In this document: positions 51,201 through 59,689 of the stretch, piece by piece
Numbering within the stretch: the stretch's first letter is position 1
Layout: each line of letters begins with the position of its first letter
Source: Halobacterium sp. R2-5
GTDB taxonomy: Archaea > Halobacteriota > Halobacteria > Halobacteriales > Halobacteriaceae
Direction of reading: 5' to 3'
DNA length: 64,000 bases
Assembly: GCF_011734195.1 (NCBI RefSeq)
Contig: NZ_JAANTH010000001.1
Location: forward strand, 930,001-994,000
Program-made: the position numbers and the translations under genes
The notes under the pieces: model-generated
What the model was told of the DNA's origin: nothing
Seen by the model: only the letters and a program-made list of their open reading frames with translations
Databases searched by the model: none

Positions 51201-53177
51201 CTACGCCTGCCGCGATTCGACCGCGTCCGCGAATTCGACGCCCGTGATCTCGAAGCGCGTCCCACCACCTCTCCCGTCCGCCACCGCGACCGCCCAGCCG
51301 TGCGCGTCGGCGATCTCCTCCACGATGGGCAGGCCGAACCCGGTGCCGTGCTCGCTGTTCGTGTACCCGTGCTCGAACACCTTCTCGCGCTCTTCGGTGG
51401 GGATACCGGGGCCGTCGTCCGCGACGTAGAAGCCGTCGGCGTCGTCGAGCGCGCCGACGCGGACGGTGACGCCCTCGCCCGCGTGCTCCACGGCGTCCTC
51501 GGAACGCTGCGCGTTCCGTTCGACTGTCGAACCGTGTTCGACAGCATCCTGCCGAGTCTGCGAGTCAGGGTCCGTGGAGCCGTGCTCCACGGCGTTCCGG
51601 AAGAGGTTCTGGAACACCCGATGGAGGCGGTCGCCGTCGCAGCGGACCGCGAACTCGTCGACGACATCGAGCGTGGCAGCCTCGCTCCCGACGCGTTCCC
51701 AGCACTGCCGGGCGACGTCCGCGACCGCGACCCGCTCACGGTCGGACACCGTCTGGCCCTCGTGGGCGAGCGTGAGCGTGTCCTCGATGAGCGTCTCCAT
51801 GCGCTCCAGCGACTCCGCGACCGCCGCGAGGTGCTCGCCGTCGCCGCCCTCCCGAGCGAGCTCCAGCCGCCCCGAGGCCACGTTCAGCGGCGTGCGGAGG
51901 TCGTGGCTGATGATGGTGGCGAACTCCTCTAAGCGCTCGTTCTGGCGTTCGAGCTCCTCGGTTCGCTCGCGCAGCCGGCGCTCGGACTCCAGCCGCGACA
52001 GCGCCTCCCGCGCGTGGCCCGCGAGCAGCTCGGCGAGCTCGCGGTCCGTCGCGTCGAACGCGCCCGTCTCCCGAGAGACCGCCTGGAACGTCCCGATGTC
52101 CGCGAGGGGCGTCGTCAAGGCCGCCCGGTACTCGGGATCCGCGGGCGTGATCTCGTACTCCCGGAGGTCGTCCGCGACGATCGTCTCCTGGCGCCGGTAC
52201 GCACGCGTCGCGAACGTGTCCTCGTCCAGCGGCGTCACCTCCCAGTAGCCCTCCGTGTCCGTGTCCAGCGACCACGCCGCCTGCACCAGCGCGTCGCCCT
52301 CGTGGATGTCCACCGCTACCAGGTCGAAGTCCAGGATGTCCTCCGCCGCGTCCACGAGAATATCGTACACCTCGTCCTCCGTGTCCGCGGCCTCCAGGTC
52401 CGTCGCGGCGTCGTGCAGCGCCGCCAGCGCCTGGCCGCGCTCCCGGTGCTCCGTGATGTCCCGCACCGTGCAGACGAGTTCGTCGTCGTCGGTCACCGCC
52501 AGCGTGTGGTCCTCGACGAACGTCTCGCCGTCCGCCCGGACGCCCGTCGTCTGCCCGCTCCACGTCCCCTCCTCACGGACCTGCGGGAGGACCTCGTCCT
52601 CCACGCTCGCCACCGCCTCGTCGGGGTACAGCATCTCCCAGTGCTCGCCCACCATCTCCTGAGAGTCGTAGCCGTAGAGGTCGGCGTACGCCTCGTTCAC
52701 GTAGATGAACTCGCCGTCCGCGTCGAGGATGCTGATGCCCTCCTCGGCGGCCTCGATGGCGTCGAGCTGGCGCTGGCGGTGGGACTTCGCGCGCGCCGTG
52801 TCCACGTAGTTCAGCACGCGGTTCGCGAGAATCGTGTACTGGTCGGTGCCCGCCTCCTTCTGGAGGTAGTCGGTCGCGCCCGCGGAGATGGCCTCGCTGG
52901 CGACTTCCTCGCTGCCCTTCCCCGTGAACAGGATGAAGGGGAGGTCCGGGTTCCGCGAGCGGACGTCCTCGAGGAACTCGATGCCGTTCCGCCCCGGCAT
53001 GTCGAAGTCGGAGACCACGCAGTCGACGTCGTCCTCGTTCAGCACCGCACACCCTTCGTCCGCGTCCGACGCGGTCACGACCTCGATGCGGTCGTCCTCG
53101 CGTTCGAGGAACTCGCCCGCCATCTCCGCGAACCCCGACTCGTCGTCGACGTGGAGCACGCGGATCTCGTCGGTCAT
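51201..53177 (-). CDS. Multidomain sensor kinase (receiver-PAS-GAF-HisKA-HATPase)
   Basis: 658 residues, no membrane helix. The receiver domain (1-120) has Asp57 (VVSDFDMPG) and Lys in FTGKGSE; a PAS domain (135-240, AAEEGISILDADGEFIYVNEAY); a GAF-type domain (about 255-405); HisKA with ATIISHDLRTPLNVASG; and HATPase with NLFRNAVEHGST and ADDGPGIPTEE. The HATPase N box is followed by two imperfect repeats (DAVEHGSTVERNAQRSEDAVEHAGE), so the motif appears three times. Tail ends VEFADAVESRQA. Signal and target unknown. Confidence 0.9.
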   Translation of the reverse strand: MTDEIRVLHVDDESGFAEMAGEFLEREDDRIEVVTASDADEGCAVLNEDDVDCVVSDFDMPGRNGIEFLEDVRSRNPDLPFILFTGKGSEEVASEAISAGATDYLQKEAGTDQYTILANRVLNYVDTARAKSHRQRQLDAIEAAEEGISILDADGEFIYVNEAYADLYGYDSQEMVGEHWEMLYPDEAVASVEDEVLPQVREEGTWSGQTTGVRADGETFVEDHTLAVTDDDELVCTVRDITEHRERGQALAALHDAATDLEAADTEDEVYDILVDAAEDILDFDLVAVDIHEGDALVQAAWSLDTDTEGYWEVTPLDEDTFATRAYRRQETIVADDLREYEITPADPEYRAALTTPLADIGTFQAVSRETGAFDATDRELAELLAGHAREALSRLESERRLRERTEELERQNERLEEFATIISHDLRTPLNVASGRLELAREGGDGEHLAAVAESLERMETLIEDTLTLAHEGQTVSDRERVAVADVARQCWERVGSEAATLDVVDEFAVRCDGDRLHRVFQNLFRNAVEHGSTDPDSQTRQDAVEHGSTVERNAQRSEDAVEHAGEGVTVRVGALDDADGFYVADDGPGIPTEEREKVFEHGYTNSEHGTGFGLPIVEEIADAHGWAVAVADGRGGGTRFEITGVEFADAVESRQA

Positions 53178-53271
53178 TACGCCCCGTAGCGCTTCGAGAT
53201 TAACGGGTCTATCGGTTCACGTAGGCGTGTCGGCACCCCTGAAGCCAGAGGAAATGTAAAAATTCCTACAG

Positions 53272-53373
53272 TAGTCCCGGGCGGATTCGAACCGCCGTCA
53301 TAGGCTGTCTTCCCGGCACGCAAACCCGTACCGGTCCAAAGGCCCATATGATTGGCCACTACACCACGGGACT
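53272..53373 (-). tRNA. tRNA-Gln (TTG anticodon) with a 29-nt intron
   Basis: Read on the minus strand: acceptor AGTCCCG pairs with CGGGACT; T arm GGCGG-TTCGAAT-CCGCC; anticodon stem TGGGC/GCCTA with loop CTTTGGA giving anticodon TTG (Gln). Inserted one base after the anticodon is a sequence of about 29 nt, ACCGGTACGGGTTTGCGTGCCGGGAAGAC on 53307-53335, which lets a bulge-helix-bulge form. Intron-containing tRNA-Gln(UUG) is known in haloarchaea. Discriminator A; CCA not encoded. Confidence 0.9.
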
Positions 53374-53414
53374 GCGTACGACGGTAGTCTATGGTGCCAC
53401 AATAAGATTGCTTT

Positions 53415-54158
53415 TTACGAACTTCGTGAGGGAAGAGTCGCGTCGCCGTCCTCGATACGACGGTGGCAGGAACGACAGAGACAGATTACGTTGTCCAAGT
53501 AGTGAGCGTCCGCTGGATTCTCGAAATCACGAACGCGCTCGATGTGGTGAACGTCCGGCTTCCGACCTGACTCTTCGACCCCCGCACCACAATTTTGGCA
53601 CTCGTAGTTGTCACGCTCTAACGCTGCCCGCCGCACTTTCCACCACGAGGACCCGTATGGGAACGTGCCACCTTCCCATTGATGATGAGATTCCCCGACG
53701 ACGTTCTCCGACAGCCACTCGCCGTAGCAGTCGAGATTACAGAACGAACCGTAGGACGTTGAATCGACGCGCGACGGGTGTCTCTCTAGCGTCGAACCAC
53801 AGTGCTCGCACTCGACTTCGACGTTCGACACGGCTGATTCCTCGTGTGGTAGTAGTCCGTCTGCCTCGGCAACGCACGTCGAACAGTACACACCGTCCTT
53901 GTTCGAGGGGTAGTACTCGAAGGAGTCGCCGCACTGCTCGCATTCCGTCGTCTCTTTCGCGCCAGAGTAGTTCCCGTTCTTCTCGCCTGACTGGGTGTAA
54001 CAGTCCTCGCAGTACGTGCGACGCGACTTCGGGTCGTAGAACTCGGTACCGCAGTCCGCACACGTTCGGTTCGGTAGCGGTTCGTCGTGGACCTTCGTGT
54101 GGTGCTGGCGCATCCCCCGCTCGGTCGAGAGCCCCTTGCCACAGGTCGGACACTCCAT
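53415..54158 (-). CDS. HNH endonuclease with multiple zinc fingers, probably acquired
   Basis: 247 residues. Residues 3-24 form a C2H2 finger (CPTCGKGLSTERGMRQHHTKVH); then CxxC pairs at 33-36, 50-53, 73-76, 92-95, 117-120 and 140-144. A G-x-NYSGAKE and HHQWEGG module sits near residues 62-68 and 158-164, as in phage and mobile HNH proteins. The C-terminal HNH has CQNC, DVHHIERV, Asn223 and CLCRSCH. Its GC content is visibly lower than neighbours, and it sits 42 bp past the tRNA-Gln gene. A homing or viral-defence nuclease is likely. Confidence 0.82.
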   Translation of the reverse strand: MECPTCGKGLSTERGMRQHHTKVHDEPLPNRTCADCGTEFYDPKSRRTYCEDCYTQSGEKNGNYSGAKETTECEQCGDSFEYYPSNKDGVYCSTCVAEADGLLPHEESAVSNVEVECEHCGSTLERHPSRVDSTSYGSFCNLDCYGEWLSENVVGESHHQWEGGTFPYGSSWWKVRRAALERDNYECQNCGAGVEESGRKPDVHHIERVRDFENPADAHYLDNVICLCRSCHRRIEDGDATLPSRSS

Positions 54159-54209
54159 ACCGACGCCACACGCGGACCCGACTAGAACGTTAGCCCACTT
54201 AAAGAACGG

Positions 54210-54644
54210 TCAGTCGTCGGCCTCGATGCGGTCCTCGGCGAGTAGGCCGCAGGCGTCGTCCTCGGCGTCGAAGCACTCCGGGCACTCGGGCTCGCGGTCG
54301 ATGATCATGTCGAGGCGGTCGGCGACCGTCTCGTCGATGACGGGCTCGAGCTGGCGGGCTTCCGCGCGGAAGTCGTCGACGTCGAGGACGTTCGCGAGGA
54401 AGCGCTCGAGGATGCAGTACGTCTGCAGCGCCTCGCGAGCGCGGGCTTCGCCGTCGTCCGTGACGGTCGCGCCCTTGTACTTCTCGTGGGCGACGAGCCC
54501 GCGGTCCTCGAGTTTCCCCACCATCTCGTTGACGCTCGCGGGGCTGACGCCGAGGCGGTCGGCGAGCTCGCCGGTCGCCGCCGGGCCGTCCTCGAGCTGC
54601 TGGACGAGGAAGATCGTCTTCAGGTACTGGTCGGCAGTGTTCAC
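54210..54644 (-). CDS. DtxR-family metal-dependent regulator (short form)
   Basis: 144 residues from a GTG start preceded by GGAGGTG at six bases. Winged helix MNTADQYLKTIFLVQQLEDG and VSPASVNEMVGKLEDRGLV, then the dimerisation helix ARARE, ILERFLANVLDV. The C-terminus carries a CPECFDAEDDACG cysteine cluster that may bind metal. It lacks the FeoA-like domain of the paralogue at 47747. It probably forms one operon with the ferritin-like gene upstream, and so may control iron storage or SUF genes. Confidence 0.88.
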   Translation of the reverse strand: MNTADQYLKTIFLVQQLEDGPAATGELADRLGVSPASVNEMVGKLEDRGLVAHEKYKGATVTDDGEARAREALQTYCILERFLANVLDVDDFRAEARQLEPVIDETVADRLDMIIDREPECPECFDAEDDACGLLAEDRIEADD

Positions 54645-54681
54645 GCGACACACCTCCGCCGTTGAGTGAGTTGTTCCGTGC

Positions 54682-55176
54682 TCATGCGCGGGCCTCCATC
54701 AGTTTCGCGACTTCTTCGACGCCCTCGGCCTCCGCGTGGCGAATCTCGCGGAGCACCGCCAGCAGTTCCTCGCGGTCGACGCCGAACGACGCGGAGCCGG
54801 ACTCGACGGCGTCCACGAGGTCGTCGTAGAACTTGTACGCGGTCTCCTCGCCGTGGAGCTGGTCGTAGAGCACGCCGTCGAAGTCCTCCGGACCGGTCTG
54901 GCCGTAGCTCTGCGCGACCAGGTCCTTGACGTCCTCGAAGGGGATGCTGTCGGCGTCGAGGGCCGCGACGAGCTCTTCGAGCTGCCGGCGGTGCTCGGCG
55001 GACTCCTCGCTGGCCGCCGAGAGCAGCGCCTCGATGGCGTCGTCGCGCTCGTCCTCGGGCAGCGACTGGTAGTGGCGGTGCGCGCGCGCCTCGACGACCT
55101 CCTCTAACACGATGCCGATCTGGAGGAGGCGGGCGAGCTGGTCGTCGGAGTCGACGCGTGCCGCGACCGTGCTCAC
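54682..55176 (-). CDS. Ferritin-like diiron protein
   Basis: 164 residues, start GTG after GAGGTG plus six bases, like the next gene. The helical bundle has the E-xxxH pattern: GIVLEEVVEARAHRHY, then EESAEHRRQLEELV and LHGEETAYKFYDDLVDAV, and EIRHAEAEGVEEV. The Glu/His residues fit a diiron ferritin-like/rubrerythrin fold without rubredoxin domain. It lies upstream of the DtxR gene, 37 bp before its start. Could store or detoxify iron. Confidence 0.85.
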   Translation of the reverse strand: MSTVAARVDSDDQLARLLQIGIVLEEVVEARAHRHYQSLPEDERDDAIEALLSAASEESAEHRRQLEELVAALDADSIPFEDVKDLVAQSYGQTGPEDFDGVLYDQLHGEETAYKFYDDLVDAVESGSASFGVDREELLAVLREIRHAEAEGVEEVAKLMEARA

Positions 55177-55293
55177 GGCGCACACCTCGACGGCTGTACT
55201 CCGGTCATGCTACCCGTAACTGAGAGAGAAGCGGACTTAAACCGTTCCCTCCGGCCGCGGATTCCGGGGGACGGAAGTGAGTGCTGTGAGCGC

Positions 55294-56517
55294 TTACTGG
55301 AGGCGCTCGTGGATGCGCTGCTGGAGGTCCTCGCGGAGCTCCTCGACCTCGACCTCCTCGAGGACGGGGACGAAGAAGCCCTCGACGAGCATGTCGGTGG
55401 CTTCCTGCTCGGGGAGGCCGCGGTTCCGCATGTAGAACAGGTCCTCGCTGTCGATCTGACCGACAGTCGCGGAGTGGCTGGCCTCCGTGTCGTGGTTGTT
55501 GATGATGAGCTTCGGGGAGGCGTCGGCCTCGCTGTCGTCGCTCAACATCAGGGTGTTCTCGCGCTGGTAGCTGGAGGTGTCCCACGCGTCGGCGCCGACG
55601 TCCTGGACGCCCTCGTAGACGGAGCGCGCCTCGTCGTCGATGACGCCGCGCGTGACGAGGTCGGCGGTCGTGTGCTCGGCGCGGTGGTAGACCTTCGACT
55701 CGAGGTCGAAGTGCTGGTCCTCGTGGCCGAAGAACGCGCCGACGATGCTCGTCTCGCTGGAGTCGCCGTTCAGGTTCGTGGTGACGGCGGTCTTCGTCAG
55801 CCGGCTGCCGAGGTTCCCCTCGATCCAGTTGACCGTGCTGTAGGTGTCGGCGTCGCCGCGCTTGACGGTGTAGTTGTACGTGTCCTCGTCGAAGTCCTGC
55901 AGGCTGCCGTACTGGACGTACGAGTTCTCGCCCGCGTCGACCTCGACGATGCCGGAGTAGTACCGGCCGTCGGGCGCGTCGGCGGCGTCGTCGGCCGTGT
56001 CCTGCCGCTCCAGAATCGTCACGGAGGCGTTCTTCTCGGTGACGACGAGCGTGTAGTTGAACAGCGACCGGGAGGTCATCGACGTCCGAATCGTCACGTC
56101 CTCGGCGTCGACGCCCTCGGGCACGTGGACGACCGTACCGGTCGTGAACAGCGCCGTCGACAGGGCCGTGAGGCGGTTCTCCTGCGGGCCGACGACGCTG
56201 CCGAAGTGCTCTTCGACGAGCTCGGCGAGGTCGTCGTCCTGCAGGGCGTCGTGGAACGACGCGATCTCGACGTTGTCCGGGCCGACCTGGTCTTTCTCCT
56301 CGGTCTGGCCGAGCGGGTCGACGAGCGCCTCGAAGTCGAGTTCTTCGAGGTGCGTCCACTTCCGGCCGGGCGTCTCGATGACGCTCGGGTAGTCGAGGTC
56401 CTCGAGCGCGTCGAGGGCGTCCAGGCGGGTCTGGAGCAGCCACTCGGGCTCGTCGCGCTCGTCGGCGAGCTGCCGTACCGTCGCTTCGCTGATGTCCGTG
56501 TGCAGTTGCGTGCTCAT
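55294..56517 (-). CDS. sufD: SufD, FeS cluster scaffold protein
   Basis: 407 residues. Central beta-helix segments VVTEKNASVTILER, NYTVKRGDADTYSTVNWIEG and VGAFFGHEDQHFDLESKVYHRAEHTTADL match SufD, with the conserved His of the HHDH-equivalent region. It starts one base after the sufB stop. No signal. Works with SufB and SufC as scaffold for Fe-S clusters. Confidence 0.92.
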   Translation of the reverse strand: MSTQLHTDISEATVRQLADERDEPEWLLQTRLDALDALEDLDYPSVIETPGRKWTHLEELDFEALVDPLGQTEEKDQVGPDNVEIASFHDALQDDDLAELVEEHFGSVVGPQENRLTALSTALFTTGTVVHVPEGVDAEDVTIRTSMTSRSLFNYTLVVTEKNASVTILERQDTADDAADAPDGRYYSGIVEVDAGENSYVQYGSLQDFDEDTYNYTVKRGDADTYSTVNWIEGNLGSRLTKTAVTTNLNGDSSETSIVGAFFGHEDQHFDLESKVYHRAEHTTADLVTRGVIDDEARSVYEGVQDVGADAWDTSSYQRENTLMLSDDSEADASPKLIINNHDTEASHSATVGQIDSEDLFYMRNRGLPEQEATDMLVEGFFVPVLEEVEVEELREDLQQRIHERLQ

Positions 56518-56518
56518 G

Positions 56519-57949
56519 TTATCCGAGGCTCCCCTCCATCTCGAGTTCGATGAGGCGGTTGAGCTCGACCGCGTACTCGATGGGCAGTTCCTCCGTGATG
56601 GGCTCGATGAAGCCCGCGACGATCATCTGCTTGGCGTCGTCGTCGTCGAGGCCGCGGCTCTGGAGGTAGAAGACGTCCTCGTCGCCGATCTTCCCGACGG
56701 TCGCCTCGTGGGCGACGTCCACCTTCGACTCGTTGATCTCCATGTACGGCATGGTGTCGCTGGTGGACTCGTTGTCGAACATCAGCGCGTCGCACTCCAC
56801 GGACGTCGAGGAGTCCTCGGCGCCGTCGGCGATGTGGACGAGGCCGCGGTAGTTCGTGCGGCCGCCGTCCTTGCTGATGGACTTGGACTCGATGGTCGAC
56901 GCGGTGTCGGGCGCGTTGTGGTAGACCTTCGCGCCGGTGTCGATGTCCTGGCCCTCGCCCGCGAACGCGATGGAGATCTGGTTCGCGGTCGCGCCCCGTC
57001 CCTTCAGAATCGAGGACGGGTACAGCATCGTCGCCTTCGACCCCATGGAACCGGAGACCCACTCCATGGTGCCGTTCTCCTCGACGATGGCGCGCTTCGT
57101 GTTGAGGTTGAACGTGTTCTTCGACCAGTTCTGCACGGTCGAGTACTGCACGTGGGCGTCCTCCTTGACGAACACTTCGACGCCGCCGGAGTGGAGGTTG
57201 TGGGTGCCGTACTTCGGGGCCGAACAGCCCTCGATGTAGTGGACCTCACTGCCCTCCTCGGCGATGATGAGCGTGTGCTCGAACTGGCCCATGCCCTCGG
57301 AGTTCATCCGGAAGTACGCCTGCACGGGCATGTTCACCGTCACGTCCTCGGGGACGTAGACGAAGCTGCCGCCGGACCAGACGGCGCCGTGGAGCGCCGC
57401 GAACTTGTTGTCGCTCGGGGGGACGCACTTCGTCATGAAGTGCTCCTTGACGAGCTCCTCGTGCTCCTGGACGGCCTCGTCCATGTTGCAGAAGACGACG
57501 CCCTTCTCCTCCCAGCGCTCCTGCATGTTCTGGTAGACGACCTCGGACTCGTACTGGGCGCCGACGCCGGAGAGCGCCTCGCGCTCGGCCTCGGGGATGC
57601 CCAGCTGTTCGAACGTGTCCTGGATCTCGTCCGGGAGGTCCTCCCAGTTGTCCGCGCCGGCGCGCTTGTCGACGTCGGGACGGATGTACGGGATGATCTC
57701 CTCGACGTCGAGCTCCGAGAGGTCGGGCTGGCCCGGCCAGCCGGTCGGCATCGGCATCTTCTTGTACTGCTCGAGGGCGCGGAGGCGCCGCTCGAGCATC
57801 CAGTCGGGCTCGTCCTTGTCCTCGGAGATGAGTCGGATGGTCTCCTCGGTGAGCCCCTTCTCGGACTTGAAGGCGGACTTCTCCTCCTTCTTGAATTCGA
57901 ATCGGGCCTCGGTGTCGGTTTCTTCTAAGTGGTCTTGGTCTGAGCTCAT
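56519..57949 (-). CDS. sufB: SufB, FeS cluster scaffold protein
   Basis: 476 residues. Cys386 in SSTSVECDALMFDNES corresponds to the key cysteine of SufB, and Cys242 in YIEGCSAPKYG is the second candidate. The N-terminus is rich in Lys and Glu. It follows sufC with 9 bp between, so the sufCBD order is transcribed on the minus strand. Confidence 0.95.
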   Translation of the reverse strand: MSSDQDHLEETDTEARFEFKKEEKSAFKSEKGLTEETIRLISEDKDEPDWMLERRLRALEQYKKMPMPTGWPGQPDLSELDVEEIIPYIRPDVDKRAGADNWEDLPDEIQDTFEQLGIPEAEREALSGVGAQYESEVVYQNMQERWEEKGVVFCNMDEAVQEHEELVKEHFMTKCVPPSDNKFAALHGAVWSGGSFVYVPEDVTVNMPVQAYFRMNSEGMGQFEHTLIIAEEGSEVHYIEGCSAPKYGTHNLHSGGVEVFVKEDAHVQYSTVQNWSKNTFNLNTKRAIVEENGTMEWVSGSMGSKATMLYPSSILKGRGATANQISIAFAGEGQDIDTGAKVYHNAPDTASTIESKSISKDGGRTNYRGLVHIADGAEDSSTSVECDALMFDNESTSDTMPYMEINESKVDVAHEATVGKIGDEDVFYLQSRGLDDDDAKQMIVAGFIEPITEELPIEYAVELNRLIELEMEGSLG

Positions 57950-57958
57950 GGTTGTGGT

Positions 57959-58867
57959 TTACGCGGTCTCGTAGACCTGCTCGCGCACCCAGTCGTACCC
58001 CTTGTCTTCGAGCTTCTCGGCGAGCTCTGCGTCGCCCTCCATGACGACTTCGCCGTCGAGCATGATGTGGACGCGGTCGGGTTCGACGTAGTCGAGGATG
58101 CGCTGGTAGTGGGTGATCTGGAGGATACCCGTGTCCTGTTCGTCGCGGAGCGCGTTGATGCCCTTCGCGACGTCCTGCAGGCGGTCGATGTCGAGCCCGG
58201 AGTCGATCTCGTCGAGGACGGCGATCGACGGCTCGAGGATGGCGGCCTGGAGGACCTCGTTCTGCTTCTTCTCGCCGCCGGAGAAGCCGGCGTTGAGGTA
58301 GCGGTTCGCGAAGGACTCGTCCATGTCGAGGAGCTCCATCTTCTCGGAGAGCATCTCCTGGAACTCGGCGACGCCGACGTCGCCCTCGTCGGCGGGCCCC
58401 TCCATCGGGGAGGTCTCGTAGCCCGCGTCCTCGTCGTCTTCTTCCTCGTCCTCACCGAAGAGCAGCTCCTCGCGCTCTTCGAGCTTCGCGTTGAGCGCGG
58501 TGCGGAGGAAGTTCACGAGCGTGACGCCTTCGATTTCCGCGGGGTACTGGAAGCCGAGGTAGATGCCGAGCGCGGCGCGCTCGTTCGGCTCCAGTTCGAG
58601 GAGATCCCACGTCTCGGCGTCCTCCGGGACCACTTCGAGGTCGTCGAAGTCGTCGTCTTCGAGGTGGAGCAGCACTTCGCCCTCGGTGACCTCGTAGGCC
58701 GGGTGGCCGGCGATGATCTTCGACGTCGTGGACTTGCCCGAGCCGTTCGGGCCCATCAGAGCGTGGATTTCGCCCGACGGGATTTCGAGGTCGACGCCCT
58801 CGAGAATCTCTTCACCGCCCTCTTCTGCGACTTTCGCGTGTACGTTTTTGAGTTCGAGCGTAGCCAT
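57959..58867 (-). CDS. sufC: SufC, ATPase of the SUF system
   Basis: 302 residues. Walker [13 protein letters not shown] (39-50), Q loop [11 protein letters not shown], signature [16 protein letters not shown] (194-209), Walker [15 protein letters not shown]. An acidic insertion of about 30 residues at 131-163 ([18 protein letters not shown] region) lengthens it beyond the usual 250; probably a salt-adaptation loop. First gene of the operon. Confidence 0.95.
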   Translation of the reverse strand: MATLELKNVHAKVAEEGGEEILEGVDLEIPSGEIHALMGPNGSGKSTTSKIIAGHPAYEVTEGEVLLHLEDDDFDDLEVVPEDAETWDLLELEPNERAALGIYLGFQYPAEIEGVTLVNFLRTALNAKLEEREELLFGEDEEEDDEDAGYETSPMEGPADEGDVGVAEFQEMLSEKMELLDMDESFANRYLNAGFSGGEKKQNEVLQAAILEPSIAVLDEIDSGLDIDRLQDVAKGINALRDEQDTGILQITHYQRILDYVEPDRVHIMLDGEVVMEGDAELAEKLEDKGYDWVREQVYETA

Positions 58868-58938
58868 TGCCTCAGTCGTCTGTAGGGAAGGGGCTTGGAC
58901 GCATAACGGTTACGGAATTCCCGGGTTCCGGTTCCGAA

Positions 58939-58973
58939 TTAGGAAAAAACAGTTTTCGTTTGGGAAAACCTAA
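58939..58973 (-). promoter_or_regulatory. AT-rich promoter segment of the sufCBD operon
   Basis: On the minus strand this reads TTAGG at one end and CCTAA at the other, separated by 25 bp of AT-rich sequence with TTTTCCC and GTTTTTTCC. It is 72-106 bp upstream of the sufC start, in a 143-bp gap, and is the only AT-rich piece there. Half-site sequences resemble those of DtxR-type operators, but the spacing does not, so the assignment is tentative. Confidence 0.4.
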
Positions 58974-59010
58974 ATCGAGTTTCTTCGGGCTCGGTGCCCC
59001 TCTACGCTGG

Positions 59011-59604
59011 TCAGTCGTCGGCGGGAACCTCCTCGCCGTGTTGCACTTCCGTCCCGAGCAGGTCGAGGAACTGGGCGATCCACTCGGGGTGGTCCGGCCA
59101 CGCCTGCGCAGTCACGAGGTTTCCGTCCGTCGTCACCTCGTCGACCCACGTGCAGCCGGCGCCCTCACACTCCGCTCGCACCGCGGGATACGACGTCATC
59201 TCGTAGCCGTCTAGCACGTCCGCAGCGGCCAGAATCTGCGGACCGTGGCACAGCGTCGCCACGGGCTTGTCCTCCTCGAAGAAGTGCCGGACCGTCTCGA
59301 TGACCTCGTCGTACGTCCGCAGGTACTCCGGTGCCCGACCGCCCGGCACCACGAGACCGTCGTAGTCCGCCGGGTCGACCTCCTCGAGGGTCGCGGTCAA
59401 CTCAAAGTCGTGGCCGCGCTCTTCGAGGTACGTCTGGTCGCCGCGGAAGTCGTGGATCGCGGTCTTCACGCTGTCGCCCGCTTCCTTCTCGGGGCAGACG
59501 GCGTCGACCTCGTGGCCGACCGCCTGCAGCGCCTGGAACGGTACCATGATCTCGAGGTCCTCGCCGAAGTCGCCGACAACCATCAGCAGGTTCTTGCCAG
59601 TCAT
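59011..59604 (-). CDS. DJ-1/PfpI-family protein (second copy)
   Basis: 197 residues. Glu15 (FGEDLEIM), nucleophile Cys119 and His120 (ATLCHGPQIL) match the PfpI/DJ-1 family, and VVPGGRAPEYLRTYDEV is conserved. Shorter and closer to PfpI proteases/deglycases than the copy at 31622. Acts on misfolded or glycated proteins in known cases. The longer ORF upstream was rejected. Confidence 0.88.
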   Translation of the reverse strand: MTGKNLLMVVGDFGEDLEIMVPFQALQAVGHEVDAVCPEKEAGDSVKTAIHDFRGDQTYLEERGHDFELTATLEEVDPADYDGLVVPGGRAPEYLRTYDEVIETVRHFFEEDKPVATLCHGPQILAAADVLDGYEMTSYPAVRAECEGAGCTWVDEVTTDGNLVTAQAWPDHPEWIAQFLDLLGTEVQHGEEVPADD

Positions 59605-59689
59605 TGTCTCCCGGTATTCTGTTGGCGCTCGTCGGGCATAACTGTTCGCTGGGCGAACTATCAAGCCGGTCGGGTCCGAGTCCACACAC

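Noticed and set aside
53307-53335. Mobile element inserted in tRNA
   Set aside because: The length, position after the anticodon and loop pairing fit a normal archaeal tRNA intron.
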